A stretch of DNA of 64,000 nt from Toxorhynchites rutilus septentrionalis (GCF_029784135.1 NC_073744.1:83702035-83766034); one strand, 5' to 3'. Numbered from the stretch's first letter, positions 44,901 through 54,886 are shown. Translations and numbers: made by a program. The notes: a model not told the origin generated them from the letters alone.

Positions 44901-45148
44901 AAATGAAAGAATTTAATCAAAACATTAGAATATGGTTTGAATAATTTTCCGCTGGAATATTTATTAATTTTTATATCTCCGCCTACTGAAGATACATAAA
45001 AAGGTTTTTTTATTTTGTGGCTGATACTTGCGTATCGAGGGTGAATGAAATTTTTGTTTGATCCTGTGTCAATTAGAATTTTTAGTGGTTCTTTTGCCTT
45101 ACCAAAATAAAGAAAGTATGGTAGGGCAGATTTTAATCTAAAAAATTT
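41996..45148 (-). CDS. pol: Gypsy-like Pol (protease, RT, RNase H, integrase)
   Basis: Entered by a -1 shift at the end of gag. The frame is open from the slip site with no stop. Protease comes first (ILIDTGSN near 45060). Counting from 44920, reverse transcriptase has LDLASGF at about 201 and the catalytic YIDD at 264-267. RNase H begins with TTDASDKAIGAVLSQ (about 424). Integrase has a HHCC zinc region (HNFAHRN...CEICKMEK) and the triad in IHLDIFC, VIDNESSF and NGQVERCHS. It ends at 41996 beside env. All expected catalytic residues appear present. It converts element RNA to DNA and inserts it. Confidence 0.92.
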   Translation of the reverse strand, partial: KFFRLKSALPYFLYFGKAKEPLKILIDTGSNKNFIHPRYASISHKIKKPFYVSSVGGDIKINKYSSGKLFKPYSNVLIKFFHLNELKSFDAIIGHDTLKELKAVIDTSNEKLILENKFIIPLLQYKLQEINKINIRDDHLDKQQKDRLGKVLKDFQDLFQPPDEKLPFTTKVKADIRTTDENAVYSKTYPYPQALKSEVNKQLEKLLHDGIIRPSRSPYNSPVWIVPKKQDASKEKKYRMVIDYRKLNSKTISDRYPIPDTSTVLSNLGENKFFTTLDLASGFHQIPMSEKDIEKTAFSVNNGKYEFIRLPFGLKNAPAIFQRVMDDVLREHLGKICHVYIDDIIIFGKTLDEHLKNLRTILETLREANFKIQPDKSEFLRTEVEFLGFIVSKEGLKPNDKKVECIRKYPEPKTLKDLRAFLGLSGYYRRFVRDYAKIAKPLTKLLRGEDGHRQILKNQSKNTIINLDDDARNSFNTLKEILSSKDVLTFPDFEKTFILTTDASDKAIGAVLSQQFQDGERPITFISRTLSRTEENYATNEKEMLGVVWALHNLRNFIYGAKLKIYTDHLPLTFTLSPKNNNAKLKRWKAFLEEHDYEMFYKPGKSNVVADALSRIQINSLTPTQHSAEEDDSSYIPSTEAPINVFRNQLIFQIGPNSSYEFNVLFEKYNRHTFVEPNFDINFLKDKLQQFLNPGILNGIMTDERTMGIIQEIYKTNYNSKILKVRFSQTKVEDIQDEEQQLETIKDVHNFAHRNAKENSLQLIKKYFFPGIHKLFQKYIRTCEICKMEKYERQPQKFIPVRTPIPNYPGEIIHLDIFCYNANFLFISSLDKFSKYLKMKPIKSKAISDVKNVLLELLYDWDLPALIVIDNESSFISNVVEQNIINLGVKIFKTPVNHSETNGQVERCHSTIREIARCVKALNPDMPITTLIQEATHKYNNTIHSFINKTPKNIYIGESRDNASYEEIARSRDKNNEKILKLYKNKEEKIIPKAYQTYEPNSYAYEKTNTHNKRKSRYNIIKIKEDHNTYIIDSNNRKIHKCNLRKNTSE

Positions 45149-46452
45149 AGTTCTGCTTTTTCTATGTCTTCTTCTTCAGGTGTTTCCCGTTCTTGTGTGT
45201 CAATTGTTTTCATATATCGTTCATATTGAGATGATTCTTCGGTTTGTTCCTCTTCATTATATTCGTTATCTATGCATGGATAATCGTGATCATTGGGATT
45301 AATTTCAACGAAATTTTGGGGATCTTCATATTGGCCGGTTTTAATGTTGAAGAGTCTTGGTCTCTTCATTGGGTTTACCTGAGTTGTATTTTGAGGTCTA
45401 TTGCCGTAATTTATTTGTCTAGTCCTAATGGATGGATCTATTTCCATAGGTTCTGGTGGAGGTTGTCGGAAAGGATTTCTGGGAGGTAATTGTGGTTTTG
45501 GTTGAAAGGAATGTTGCGGAAATTGTTGGAAATTTGGTTTTGGAGCATTCCATTGAAATGGGGGCCTAAAATTATTGTTGTTATTAATAAAGGGCTGGGG
45601 TTTGAAATTGTGATTTCTGAAATTTTGAATGGGATTTGGTTTTAACATACGTGGTGGTAATTTTAGAGGATTAATTGGAATTAAATTTCTGGGTGCTGCT
45701 GTATGTTCAAAATGTTTTGGTTTAGTTAGCATTTTTCTGCATTCTACGTTTTGGAATGCGATACAATAACTGTATGCACTTGCTAAAGAAGTTGGTTCAT
45801 AATTTCGGATGAATTTATAAATGTCTCCATCAAGCCCTCTTATGAATGCATCTATTGCCTTTTTATTGTAAGATTCTATTAAAGCTTTTGAAGCTTCTGG
45901 GTGACTAAATCTGTGATCTGTTTTGATTTGATTTGCTATTAGTGATAGCAATCTGTTTACTTCGTCGTAATAAATTTCTAAAGAGTTTCCTCTTTGTTGT
46001 ACGGTCATTAATTGATAATCGAGTGTTTCAAGATCACGCTTTTCACCATAATAAGTGACAAGTGTTTTCTTGATCATCGTCCAGTTGATACCAATGTTAG
46101 AAGCGACTAAAGCGTCATTTGCTTCTCCTCTAATTTTCCGTCTGATAGTTTTGCATACCATGTGGAATTTATTTTGCAATTCAACACTATGGTTTGCAGT
46201 AGTATTATATAATTGGATTAGACTGTCAACATCACTGATCCAGTTATTTAATTCACTTGGATCGCCTGTGAATATTGGCAAGTCTTTGACTAAATCGGGA
46301 ATTTTCTCAAAAGTATCTGGGTTTACGGGAGAACCGTCTTGTTTTGTGAAAAATAGGGGTGGATCACTGTAATCAGGAATATTTTGTGGAGCGGAAGCGG
46401 CTTCCAGAGCGGCAATCCTGCTCAGTAGTTGGTTAACGTCGAATTGTTCCAT
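45133..46452 (-). CDS. gag: Gypsy-like Gag
   Basis: The 439-residue protein starts at MEQFDVNQLL. The middle (FTGDPSELNNWISDVDSLIQL, then a retrotransposon capsid region to about residue 230) forms the particle shell. The last 200 residues are Pro/Asn/Gln-rich and basic, for example NPFRQPPPEPMEID, with no CCHC zinc knuckle, as in errantiviruses. An acidic tail follows. It ends with LNFLD and a TAA directly after the shift site. Confidence 0.9.
   Translation of the reverse strand: MEQFDVNQLLSRIAALEAASAPQNIPDYSDPPLFFTKQDGSPVNPDTFEKIPDLVKDLPIFTGDPSELNNWISDVDSLIQLYNTTANHSVELQNKFHMVCKTIRRKIRGEANDALVASNIGINWTMIKKTLVTYYGEKRDLETLDYQLMTVQQRGNSLEIYYDEVNRLLSLIANQIKTDHRFSHPEASKALIESYNKKAIDAFIRGLDGDIYKFIRNYEPTSLASAYSYCIAFQNVECRKMLTKPKHFEHTAAPRNLIPINPLKLPPRMLKPNPIQNFRNHNFKPQPFINNNNNFRPPFQWNAPKPNFQQFPQHSFQPKPQLPPRNPFRQPPPEPMEIDPSIRTRQINYGNRPQNTTQVNPMKRPRLFNIKTGQYEDPQNFVEINPNDHDYPCIDNEYNEEEQTEESSQYERYMKTIDTQERETPEEEDIEKAELNFLD
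45142..45148 (-). promoter_or_regulatory. -1 ribosomal frameshift heptamer
   Basis: The minus strand reads A AAT TTT in the gag phase, a canonical X XXY YYZ slippery site. It lies just before the gag stop (45133-45135). Pol is in the -1 frame relative to gag. Confidence 0.8.
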
Positions 46453-47332
46453 ATTATTTATTCTTAATTGATTAAATGCTTCTAGCAGGTTATCCAGTTT
46501 AAAAAAATTATTGAATGTTAAAAAATGTTGATAAAATAAATGTTTATTTTAACCTGAAAAATTGTTTAATATAAAAATAAATGTTTGTTTTAAAAATATT
46601 TGTTTCACAAAAAGTTTTATCCTAAAAATATTGTTGGAAAATTATCAAAAAATTTTAACCTTACCTGAAAAAGAATTAGTATATATATATATTTTTTTTA
46701 AATAATATGATTATTTTCAATGAATATTTTGGAAATTACCTTTATTTTTTTCTGAAATTAATTGTTTTGTTATTTTATTTAATTAATTAATTGTCACACT
46801 ATATTTTGGAATTATACAATTATTTGCACTACTTGTATTTGAATCTTTGTTAAATTATTCACTTTATTTCACTTTGTGATATTTCTGTTTTTGTTTTTAG
46901 TACTTACATGTAAATCCTGAACATCTTGTGGGAACACCACAAGACTGCGGAACAACGTACTTTCGGATGTCAATCCTCTTTCAGTGACGTCTCGAAAAGC
47001 TTCGGTGCGCGTGTCCAGTACTTTTGTCTCGATGTCCTATTATCACCTTTTGATTTATCCAACCGCTGGCGGGTTCAGCGAGACTGGTTGGTCGGGATCC
47101 TTGAAGTGTCTTCCTTCCTTTCCAGTGTGGCGGCAAATTCCTGTTCGGTCCACAAGCGAGCTTCTAACTGTTGTGGCTACTGAGGGGCTCTTCCACACGG
47201 CTGCAGAGGTCCTGCGGTCCAGAGAGGCTTCGTGCGTTCGGATATTTTTTTCGGATAGTGTGGGTGGTAACTCTATCGTTCACCCTATCACTTCACTTGT
47301 CTCACTTCCTTGGCACTACTTTCACTTGGCAA
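46453..47332 (-). other. Gypsy-like untranslated leader
   Basis: An AT-rich stretch next to gag and a GC-richer stretch next to the primer site. Frames on the plus strand here, including one running into the LTR, are chance. Confidence 0.75.
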
Positions 47333-47350
47333 GGTCCCTATTCGGGCGCC
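47333..47350 (-). promoter_or_regulatory. Primer-binding site, tRNA-Lys type
   Basis: The minus strand reads GGCGCCCGAATAGGGACC immediately after the LTR's final T. It is complementary, with one expected difference, to the 3' end of tRNA-Lys(UUU). Confidence 0.8.
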
Positions 47351-47696
47351 AGTTAATCTTAAACACTAAACTTTACTTAAAAAAAACAATTTCTTCTTTT
47401 CGAGCACACGATGTGCATCTATTCACTATTCAAATTTTACTCTATCCTTACATTCATTGTCCCTGCTTATATATATCAATGATTTGTGTTTACAACATCT
47501 TGAATGTGGGAATGTTTATTCATGGCATCAGCGCGATGCTGATATCGATTCTTGTGAACGGTTGATTGTTTATTCTTGGTCTCCGGGTGGTCCGATAAGT
47601 TGTGATTGTTGATGATGATGCAGCTGGATGGTGATTCGGATGTTTATATTCCGCTTATCGGCTATGCGGTCTCGATTTGTGCTAACTGTGCTAACT
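47351..47696 (-). repeat. Gypsy-like 5' LTR
   Basis: The 346-bp partner of 40058-40403, with no difference seen by eye. Contains the element promoter. Confidence 0.95.
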
Positions 47697-47700
47697 AGTG

Positions 47701-48731
47701 TTCGGACGTATTTCGTCAAATCGTTTGCATTTGTCTCATTAAACCCCAAAATGCAAACAGTATGAAAACATGCGGAACTTTTCACTGCAGTGGAGCAGCT
47801 GTCCACCTCAGGTTTAGGGTAACTTCGTATTATTTATGCTTGCATGAATAATTTTGAATCCATTCCCATCTTACGGAATGACAGTGCCTGCAAATGAACA
47901 TCCAACAAAATGTCATTCTGCTGCTGCATTTCCAGGCGTTGAATAACTACAGAGGAGGGCTTATTTTTATTCAAATTGCAGAACCCATGAAACCAGCAAT
48001 CAGTTTGGTCGAAAGAAAAAGGACAGCTCGCAAAATAGTTGGCAGGAAGGAATGGAACTTTGCAGCAGCAGCACCATCTGCCAAAATCATGCATATTCAA
48101 ATTGCGTGCGAATTTATTATTCAGAGGATACGTCTTCCTCCCATCAGGAGGAGCTAACTGGATGCTAATGAAATTAAAGTAACCGACAGTTGAATACAGT
48201 TTTGAAATTGATATAATGAATCTTTGCGTATATTGAAGGTATAGAAACATGTTGAGAGCATATATGAAAGGTATATGAATGTATTTGCTAGTTGCAATAC
48301 TAAACTGCACTTCTAGATGTTCGAGCTATTTTAAGCGAAACCTTTAAAAAATAGTTTCTGAGGTTTTAGAGGTGACGAAACCAAGCAGGCTCTAGCTGTT
48401 TGTATCTATTTAGGAAAACTCACACTACACTACATAACAGGATTGATATATTTTTGAGATATACCGTTCTGAATTATAATTCGGACGCTTAAGGCATTTG
48501 ATGCAGAAAACAGATCTCAACTTTATACACAGGTATTATTTGGTTGCTATTTTTAATAAATTAGTTCAATATGCTTTTAAGCTTTCTACTTTGGTACCTA
48601 TTTGATTGAGAACATAAAAAAATCATCGAATAAAATGCTTTTCAAATCAAGCGAATAAAAATCAAGCTTCGGACACCATTTATAAAAAAAAATCTAATTT
48701 CGGACACTGTATTTTGAATATTTTGTATTTT
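47701..48731. other. Unassigned; one 158-codon frame
   Basis: A minus-strand frame at 47834-48310 encodes a Cys/Phe-rich 158-residue product without recognisable domain. An 87-codon frame overlaps it on the other strand. It may be chance or part of an unrecognised exon. TTCGGACACC/TTTCGGACACTG boxes at 48668-48710 belong to the CCGGAC-type repeats. Confidence 0.4.
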
Positions 48732-49191
48732 TTGACGTAGGATTACGTCTTTCGGGAACATATTGGGGTGCAAATTGAAAATCGAAAATTGAGCACATCG
48801 TGAAAATTGTCCAACTTCAAACGCTTATTGATCAGTAATTTTATGATGGATTGATGAAATTTTTGCGTCAATCGATTTCGGCACTCCATAATGTACTTCC
48901 TAACAGAGACATCAAAACTAAGCTGCCTGGGGGCAATCGGCATTGCACATACATGAAAGTAGGAAAGACTTTTGCCCCTACCGAAATGTGTTCCCAAACA
49001 GAAACATCGAAACCAAGCTGCCTGGGGGAAATCGGCATTGCAAATACATGAAGGTAGGGGGAACTTTTGTTCCTACCGAAATGTGTTCCCTTAAAGAGAC
49101 ATTAAAACCAAATCATTATCAAAGAGTTTAACGATGTAATTCTTCAAATATATCCAAAATCAACAGATAGTTTAACGGAATCCTACGTCAA
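48732..49191. mobile_element. MITE-like repeat with 13-bp perfect inverted ends
   Basis: TTGACGTAGGATT at 48732-48744 and its exact reverse complement at 49179-49191 bound 460 bp. Inside are two and a part copies of a 95-bp tandem unit, starting at 48902, 48997 and 49092 (AGCTGCCTGGGGG, CGGCATTGCA, CTACCGAAATGTGTTCCC). The right end leads into a hairpin at 49198-49218. Related ends occur near 8.57, 39.6, 58.37 and 63.88 kb. Confidence 0.65.
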
Positions 49192-49197
49192 CTATGC

Positions 49198-49218
49198 GGT
49201 CGTGTCTCGGACACAACC
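49198..49218 (+). repeat. Repeat-terminal hairpin (copy 2)
   Basis: Arms GGTCGTGTC and GACACAACC with loop TCG and one mismatched pair. Preceded by CCTACGTCAACTATGC, as in copy 1 at 7.65 kb. Confidence 0.6.
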
Positions 49219-49571
49219 CTCCTGTGACTTTTTTAACGAAAATTACATTACACTTGGTTATATTTTATTGTCAACTATCAAGCAATCACAGTAACCTGAT
49301 AACAATGATGAGAACTGATGAAACACGAGAGAAATTTATATATTTATATAAATTTAATATTGATGTAATATTGATGACGGAGTAAATTCTACATTCTCAG
49401 GCTAAACAAACGTCAAACACAAATGATAATTAGTAGTGCTGTTGCATTTTTTCCTACTATGTAATAATTCAAATGTAATTCTCAAATGAAGTGATGGTGA
49501 AACCAAGGAATTACTGTAACGAAGCAATTGGGATATTAATTTTATAAATAGTTATATCATCAGTGCATTAA

Positions 49572-49871
49572 CCCTTTCAGGACCATAAGGTTACGGTACC
49601 TTATTAAATCAATTTAGCTATATGTTATGAATCAATAGGCACCCTAAAAACATAATTTATACTAAAAATTCAAAAAACTTTTACCTTTTTTTTTTAAATT
49701 TATGGCACAAATATGTCCCTATGGTTGCTATTATGTATTGCCAGTAAAAATAATAAAAAGGTACATTCCGAAATATTAAAATAAAAAAAATAATTTACAA
49801 TGGTTACGTGAATATTTAATTAATCCATGATTTTTGCTTGGGACATCGGCGTCCCCGTGGTCGTGAAAGGG
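49572..49871. mobile_element. 300-bp TTAA MITE
   Basis: TTAA at 49568-49571 and 49872-49875. The left end is CCCTTTCAGGACC; the right end, reverse-complemented, is CCCTTTCACGACC. A half-copy of the same end (CCCTTTCAGGGTCC) is at about 54830. piggyBac-like by target and ends; no gene inside. Confidence 0.78.
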
Positions 49872-49975
49872 TTAAGCATTTCAAGATATTAGAACAAAGT
49901 GTCAGAAGTATGATGTCGTCCGAAATATGATTCAGAACGGTATTATTTGCCGATGATTTTTGTTTTTATTTTATA

Positions 49976-50410
49976 CTAGCTGACCCGGCAAACTTCGTCT
50001 CGCCCAAAATTTATTTTTCGTTATCTCATTTACGTTTTCTTACTAAGCGCATGTTCATGGGTCCAATCGCAAAACTGTTTATTGATTGATCTTCTAATCT
50101 ACCTTTCAAAATTACCTTTTACTATAAAATTCCTGGTACTTCTACCAAAACTAGCCATTATATTATCAGATTATTTTCAGACACAATTCTAGTTCAAGAT
50201 TGTTTAACCACTTGCAAATAACCGTTACATGGAATAAATGTTTGATACAGAGAATATGATAGAATGAAGACAGCCCTAAATCGTACAATTTATTTCTCGA
50301 GTTTTGCTCTAATCAACACATTCGGCGATCCATTTATATTTATATAGATAGAAGAAGATATGGCAGTGCGTTTTATCACATTAAAATCAATTTCCACTTT
50401 CGAACAAAGA
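49976..50410 (-). mobile_element. Helitron-like element (copy 5)
   Basis: The minus strand ends in GACGAAGTTTGCCGGGTCAG, CTAG, then T. The unique part agrees with copy 4. No minisatellite units are attached before 50410. Confidence 0.6.
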
Positions 50411-51089
50411 TCAATATCGTTAGCGCAAACATCGAATGGACTAACAAGGCTTGTCACTATGTTATTTTAGAACTGTTTTGTCTCAACACAACACAAAGTC
50501 GCTGACGATCGCACACTCAGATCGCAGCTTGCTCTGACTCGTCGAAGGACCACGGCGCACATTCGCCGTAAAACAACACGAAAAAATTCCCCCTCAGCGG
50601 CACACAGCAGCATCAGCAGAGAAATTTCAGCGGCTAAAACACACCATTAACCGCTGCACAACACGATGCTGGCAAAAGGACGACAGGATCGAACACGTTC
50701 GTTGCTTGTTTGTCGCCCGGTGACACACAAGACAACGGAGGATGGAAATTACGGTGGTCGCCCTGTTGGCCATATTGGAATTCACTGCTGCTGCTTCACT
50801 GGGACACTTCTTCAAGAAAAGGCTGTTTTAATTTTCACTTATATAATTGATGTTGCTCTTCTAAAGGTCACAAACAGAATGAGGAAAAACTTAATTCTAC
50901 ACATCCTTACGCACTAACAGAATAAAGAAAAACAGAAAACTTAAAACTACACTTCTCGCTATGTGTGTGTACGACTGCATCGACGAGTGCAGCCGATTGC
51001 ATCTTCGTTTCTTCCGATTGCATCATCGTTCTCCCCCTGTTCGTATGCAGCTGGCTCGGGTCGCGTTCGTTGCGAACAAGAACATAGGC
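50411..51089. other. No gene seen
   Basis: A GC-richer stretch (50500-50800) with short frames on both strands. No domain or RNA gene recognised. Confidence 0.45.
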
Positions 51090-51790
51090 GCATTTTCCAA
51101 ATTTTCCCATTTTCCTTCAGATTTTTCCGAAAATTTTCGATTGTCATGTTGGTTGGTATATATGTATTATTTTTATGGGATTCCATTCCAGAGAAGAGAG
51201 GGGTGTCATACCATCATAGAAATATTTATCATATCCAAAAAGTCTCATATTCCAAATTTGGTTCCATTTGCTTGATTAGTTCTCATGTTATGCAGAAGTT
51301 TGTGTTTCATTTGTATGGCAGCCTTCCCTCAGAGAAGGGGAGGAGTGTAGAACCACCATAGAAACATTTATTGCACCCTAAAACCTCCACACGCAACATT
51401 TGGTTTTGTTTGCTTGATTAGTTCTTGAGTTATGCAGAAATTTACGCAGCCAACACACCGCCTCCCCCCCCCTTATAGAGGAGGAGGAAGGTCTGTTAAC
51501 CATAGAAACGTTTCTTGCCCCTAAAACCTTCACATGGCAAATTTGATTTTGTTTGCTTGATTAGTTCTTGAGTTATGCAGAAATTTATGCTTCATTTGTA
51601 TGGCAGCACACCCCCCCCCACCTCCCTTAGGGATGGAGGAGACATGTCTATTTACCATAGAAACATTTATTGCACCCAAAAATCTTGCTATCCCAAATTT
51701 GTTTTCATTTGCTTGATTTATTCTCGAGTAGTGCAGAAATTTGTGTTTCATTTGCATGGCAGCCATCACCTCATAATATCTCAACAACCG
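51090..51790 (-). mobile_element. Helitron-like element fragment (copy 6)
   Basis: From about 51100 it is the reverse complement of the 840-960 segment (AAAATTTTCG, CTTCAGATTTTTCC). About four minisatellite units follow, with TTTGTATGGCAGC and CTTGATTAGTTCT. The CTAG end is missing. Confidence 0.6.
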
Positions 51791-51965
51791 AAAAACATAG
51801 TTTCTTAAATGTTCCAGTCGAGGCTGGTTTCAGATATTCATAAATAATATCGAATGTTCACATTTTTGTCATATTTCGAAATGAAGAAACAATTAAAGAA
51901 GGTGCACAATAATTATGCAAACGGTATTGACAATGTCTAATGAAATTATCCTTATCTTAGTTATA

Positions 51966-53269
51966 CAGGGTTTTCCAACTTTAAATTCCGAAAGTAAATT
52001 GAAATAAAACACACTTAGAATTCGAATTTCGATGAAACTTTTATTTCAAATTAAAGTTTGGTTTATGCCATTATGTGTGAAATACAACATCATTCAAATG
52101 TCCACCTAGGGCTTCCTCGCACACCTTGATCCGGAACAGGTAATTTTCGATTACTTTTCGGCACATATGGGGCGGTATCTCGGTCATAACTTCACGAATG
52201 TTGTCTTTCAAATGTTCAAGAGTTTGCGGAGAGTTGGCATAGACACGGTCTTTCGCATAACCCCACAAAAAAAAGTCTAGCGGGTTCAAATCGCATGATC
52301 TGGACGGCCAATTGGCATCACCAAAACGCGAAATTATGCGTCCCTCAAATTTCGTTCGCAATATGGCCATGTTCGGTCGTGTTGTGTGGCACGTGGCGCC
52401 GTCCTACTGAAACCACATGTCATCCGTATCCATATCTTCAATTTGTGGCAAAAAAAAATCGATTAACATGCGACCATAGCGCTCACCATTCACAGTTACC
52501 GTCTCGCCGTCCTCATTTTCAAAGAAATACGGCCCGATGACTCCACCAGACCATAATGCGCACCAAACAGTGACTTTTGGCGGATGCAATGGTCTCTCAA
52601 CAATCACGTGTGGATTTTCTGAGCCCCATATACGTAAATTTTGGGTGTTCACACAGCCACCGAGCTCGAAATGTGCCTCATCGCTGAAGAAAATTTAATG
52701 CGAAAATTCAGCATTTTGCTGCTGTTGTTCGTTCACCCAATCGACGTATGCCCGACGCATTCCATGGTCACCACGCTCTAATTTTTGTACCAGTTGGACT
52801 TTATATGGATGTAGGTGCAAGTCCAAATGCAAAATTCGCCACAATTATGTGTTTGACAAGCCCAATTGCTGAGCACGCCGTGGAATCGAAACATTCGGGT
52901 CATCCTCCACACTGGCAGCAACAGTAGCAATATTTTCGGCCGATCGCACATTACTATGATGCACAGGTTTCACAATATCCGCTACGGATCCAGTTTGTTC
53001 GAATTTACGCGCTACATTAGCGATTGTGTGCTCTGTAGGCCGTCCATGACGACCAAAATCCGTCCGTAATGCTCGAAAAACATTTGCCGGTTTTTCATCA
53101 TTTTTATAGTATAATTTAACAAAATTAACACGTTGTGCGATGCTAAAACGATCCATATAGTAAAATGACAGACCTTCAACTAACGATATGACGCTTTGGT
53201 TGACAGCTATGTCAAACGGTTGTCAGCGCAGGGCTGTATACTTTCGGATGCCCGAAATGGAAAACCCTG
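51966..53269 (-). mobile_element. DD41D Tc1/mariner-type transposon, copy A (complete ends)
   Basis: TA at 51964-51965 and 53270-53271. The ends CAGGGTTTTCCA are inverted and extend imperfectly for over 30 bp (CCGAAAGT). The element is 1304 bp with one transposase gene on the minus strand. The ends are complete, so it could be mobilised in trans. Confidence 0.88.
52071..53156 (-). pseudogene. DD41D transposase A, broken
   Basis: Starts MDRFSIAQRVNFVKLYY (helix-turn-helix DNA-binding region). The frame is open to 52845, then broken. The middle frame (52652-52404) has WCALWSGGVIGPYFF, and the last (52370-52071) has CDLNPLDFFLWGYAKD. The catalytic Asp of FFSDEAHF lies between, where a stop is seen at about 52697. 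Three breaks in all. Spacing between the second Asp (QQDGATCH in copy B) and the last Asp is 41 residues, the mark of the rosa-like DD41D group, as distinct from mariner DD34D. Confidence 0.85.
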
Positions 53270-53271
53270 TA

Positions 53272-54330
53272 TCTATTTTCACGATCCATCAAGCACAAAT
53301 GATGCACATGCATTAATAGCAAGGCGTGGTGTATTTTCACGTATCGCTAAAATCAGGATTTCGAAACAACCAACCCTCCTTCTTAACCCTTACGTAACGC
53401 AATTCCTACCACTAGTACACAGAAAGTAACGTAAACTCCACCCACCTCCGCCCCCTTCTTTCGTTACATAATTTGAGTACGACGCTGATGATAGCTCGCA
53501 GTGGCATTAACTGTCGACAAATTACTAGCTGATTGGAAAAACTGAGCGATAAAAATTGCTTCTACCAGTACAAATTCAATATTAGCATCTTTCTTTGTGC
53601 AGTTGAGGTTTATGATGAACTGATGAATGAATGTATTTTATGATCTTCATCATATTTACTTCAATTGTTATGTTTTATTTGACATTTGAATAGATTCATT
53701 GACTAGTTTCGATGATAATTACGGCTTTAGTCTGATTCCAGAAAACATGCAACAGGGAAAGTGAACAACAGTTTATTTCAATTATATAACATTTTTATTC
53801 ACACGTTGAATCATTAAATTCCTTAATGTAACACCTTGTCACCCGTGTCATATTGTAAAACACCCAGAGGTCTAACCGCAATTGCGGGTGCAATAGACAC
53901 TGAATTGTGTTCTTCTTGTTTACATAGCACGAATACCCAATTGTTGGTGTTTGAAAGTGTGCAAATGTTGTCATCCCCAAAGGATTCCAATTATTCCGGT
54001 GCGTGTTCGTCACTGTAGGACACTTGAGGAAGAATAACCTTTGTTTGAACTGTTGAACATGTCGGTCTCCTGAAGTTTTTTTTTCAAACTCGAGACCATG
54101 ACTGGGAAACAATACCGGGAGTATACACACAAAAATATGAAGATTTTCTCCCCGACAGCAGGTAAGTGGAAGATGAGACAAAAAAAAAATTATGACATCA
54201 GACGAATCACATCACTCGTCTTAAATGGAAGACATGGGAGCGCTGTTATTCTTGTTTGCTGGGGAGTTTTCTGGTATGATGGAAAATCTCCAGGATGATT
54301 AATTATTGTCTTGTATATTAAAGTAGGGGT
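53272..54330. other. No gene seen
   Basis: A 128-codon minus-strand frame (53795-54181) has no recognisable domain. Nothing else found. Confidence 0.45.
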
Positions 54331-54380
54331 TGTGGGAGCAAAGTGGTCAAGTGGAGTAAAGTGGTCACCTGCTTGTTTGG
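54331..54380 (+). repeat. AAAGTGGTCA repeat
   Basis: GCAAAGTGGTCAAGTGGAGT and AAAGTGGTCACCTG. The same phrase is at 57806-57842, and inverted at 58146-58160. Confidence 0.5.
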
Positions 54381-54454
54381 TAGTATAACTATTGACTATT
54401 GCCACCGTATTGGTAGTGTTGGTTACAAAACATCGATGCAATAAATGACTTCTG

Positions 54455-54650
54455 TCTACCCCCAATTGGGTAGGGTGGAGTGTCTTACCACCATAGAAGC
54501 ATTTATTGCACCCTAAAACCTCCACATGCCACATTTCGTTCCATTTGCGTGATTAATTCTCGAGTAATGCAGAAATTTGTGTTTCGTTTGTATGGCAACC
54601 CCCCCTTGAAGAGGGGGGTGGAGTGTCTCCCCCCTATATGTAAAACGACG
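54455..54650 (-). repeat. Helitron-like minisatellite fragment (copy 7)
   Basis: One and a half units of the same 141-bp family, including CCCTAAAACCTCCACATGCC and TTTGTATGGCAACC. Flanking element sequence is absent. Confidence 0.65.
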
Positions 54651-54886
54651 CATGTTTGATGTTTGTTAAATGGCGATGCACGGAAGATGCCTCTCGTTAA
54701 ATACTCAGTGCAATGCGTGCATTGAAATAAAGAGAAAAAAAGGCGACATATGACCAATTAGTGTATTGTTCTCGCAAAGGTTCTCGTTTCTTCTCGAAAT
54801 GATTCTACAAAACCACACAAGCCATTAAACCCTTTCAGGGTCCTCGGAACTTTTTACTAAAGAGTTATTTATGAAATTCCGATGTA

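Larger units (their letters stand above)
40058..47696 (-). mobile_element. Full-length Ty3/gypsy (errantivirus-like) retrotransposon
   Basis: The element is 7639 bp with two 346-bp LTRs that look identical by eye. A 4-bp target duplication AGTG lies at 40054-40057 and 47697-47700. Read right to left: 5' LTR, tRNA-Lys-type primer site, 900-bp leader, gag, pol in the -1 frame, an env-like gene, polypurine tract and 3' LTR. LTR ends AGTTA...TAACT, Gag without zinc knuckles and a third ORF all point to the gypsy/errantivirus group. Matching LTRs imply very recent insertion. The only clear lesion is one frame shift in env. Confidence 0.95.

Noticed and set aside
40039..47565. Matching plus-strand frames at 40039-40272 and 46984-47565 ending in the same residues
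   Set aside because: Both read through the same LTR copies antisense to the element; the similarity is only LTR identity.
47834..48310. 158-codon minus-strand frame as a host gene
   Set aside because: No recognisable domain, an overlapping frame on the other strand, and no splice context that could be supported. Left as unassigned.
53795..54181. 128-codon minus-strand frame as a gene
   Set aside because: No motif, no start context and no homology to other frames in the window.
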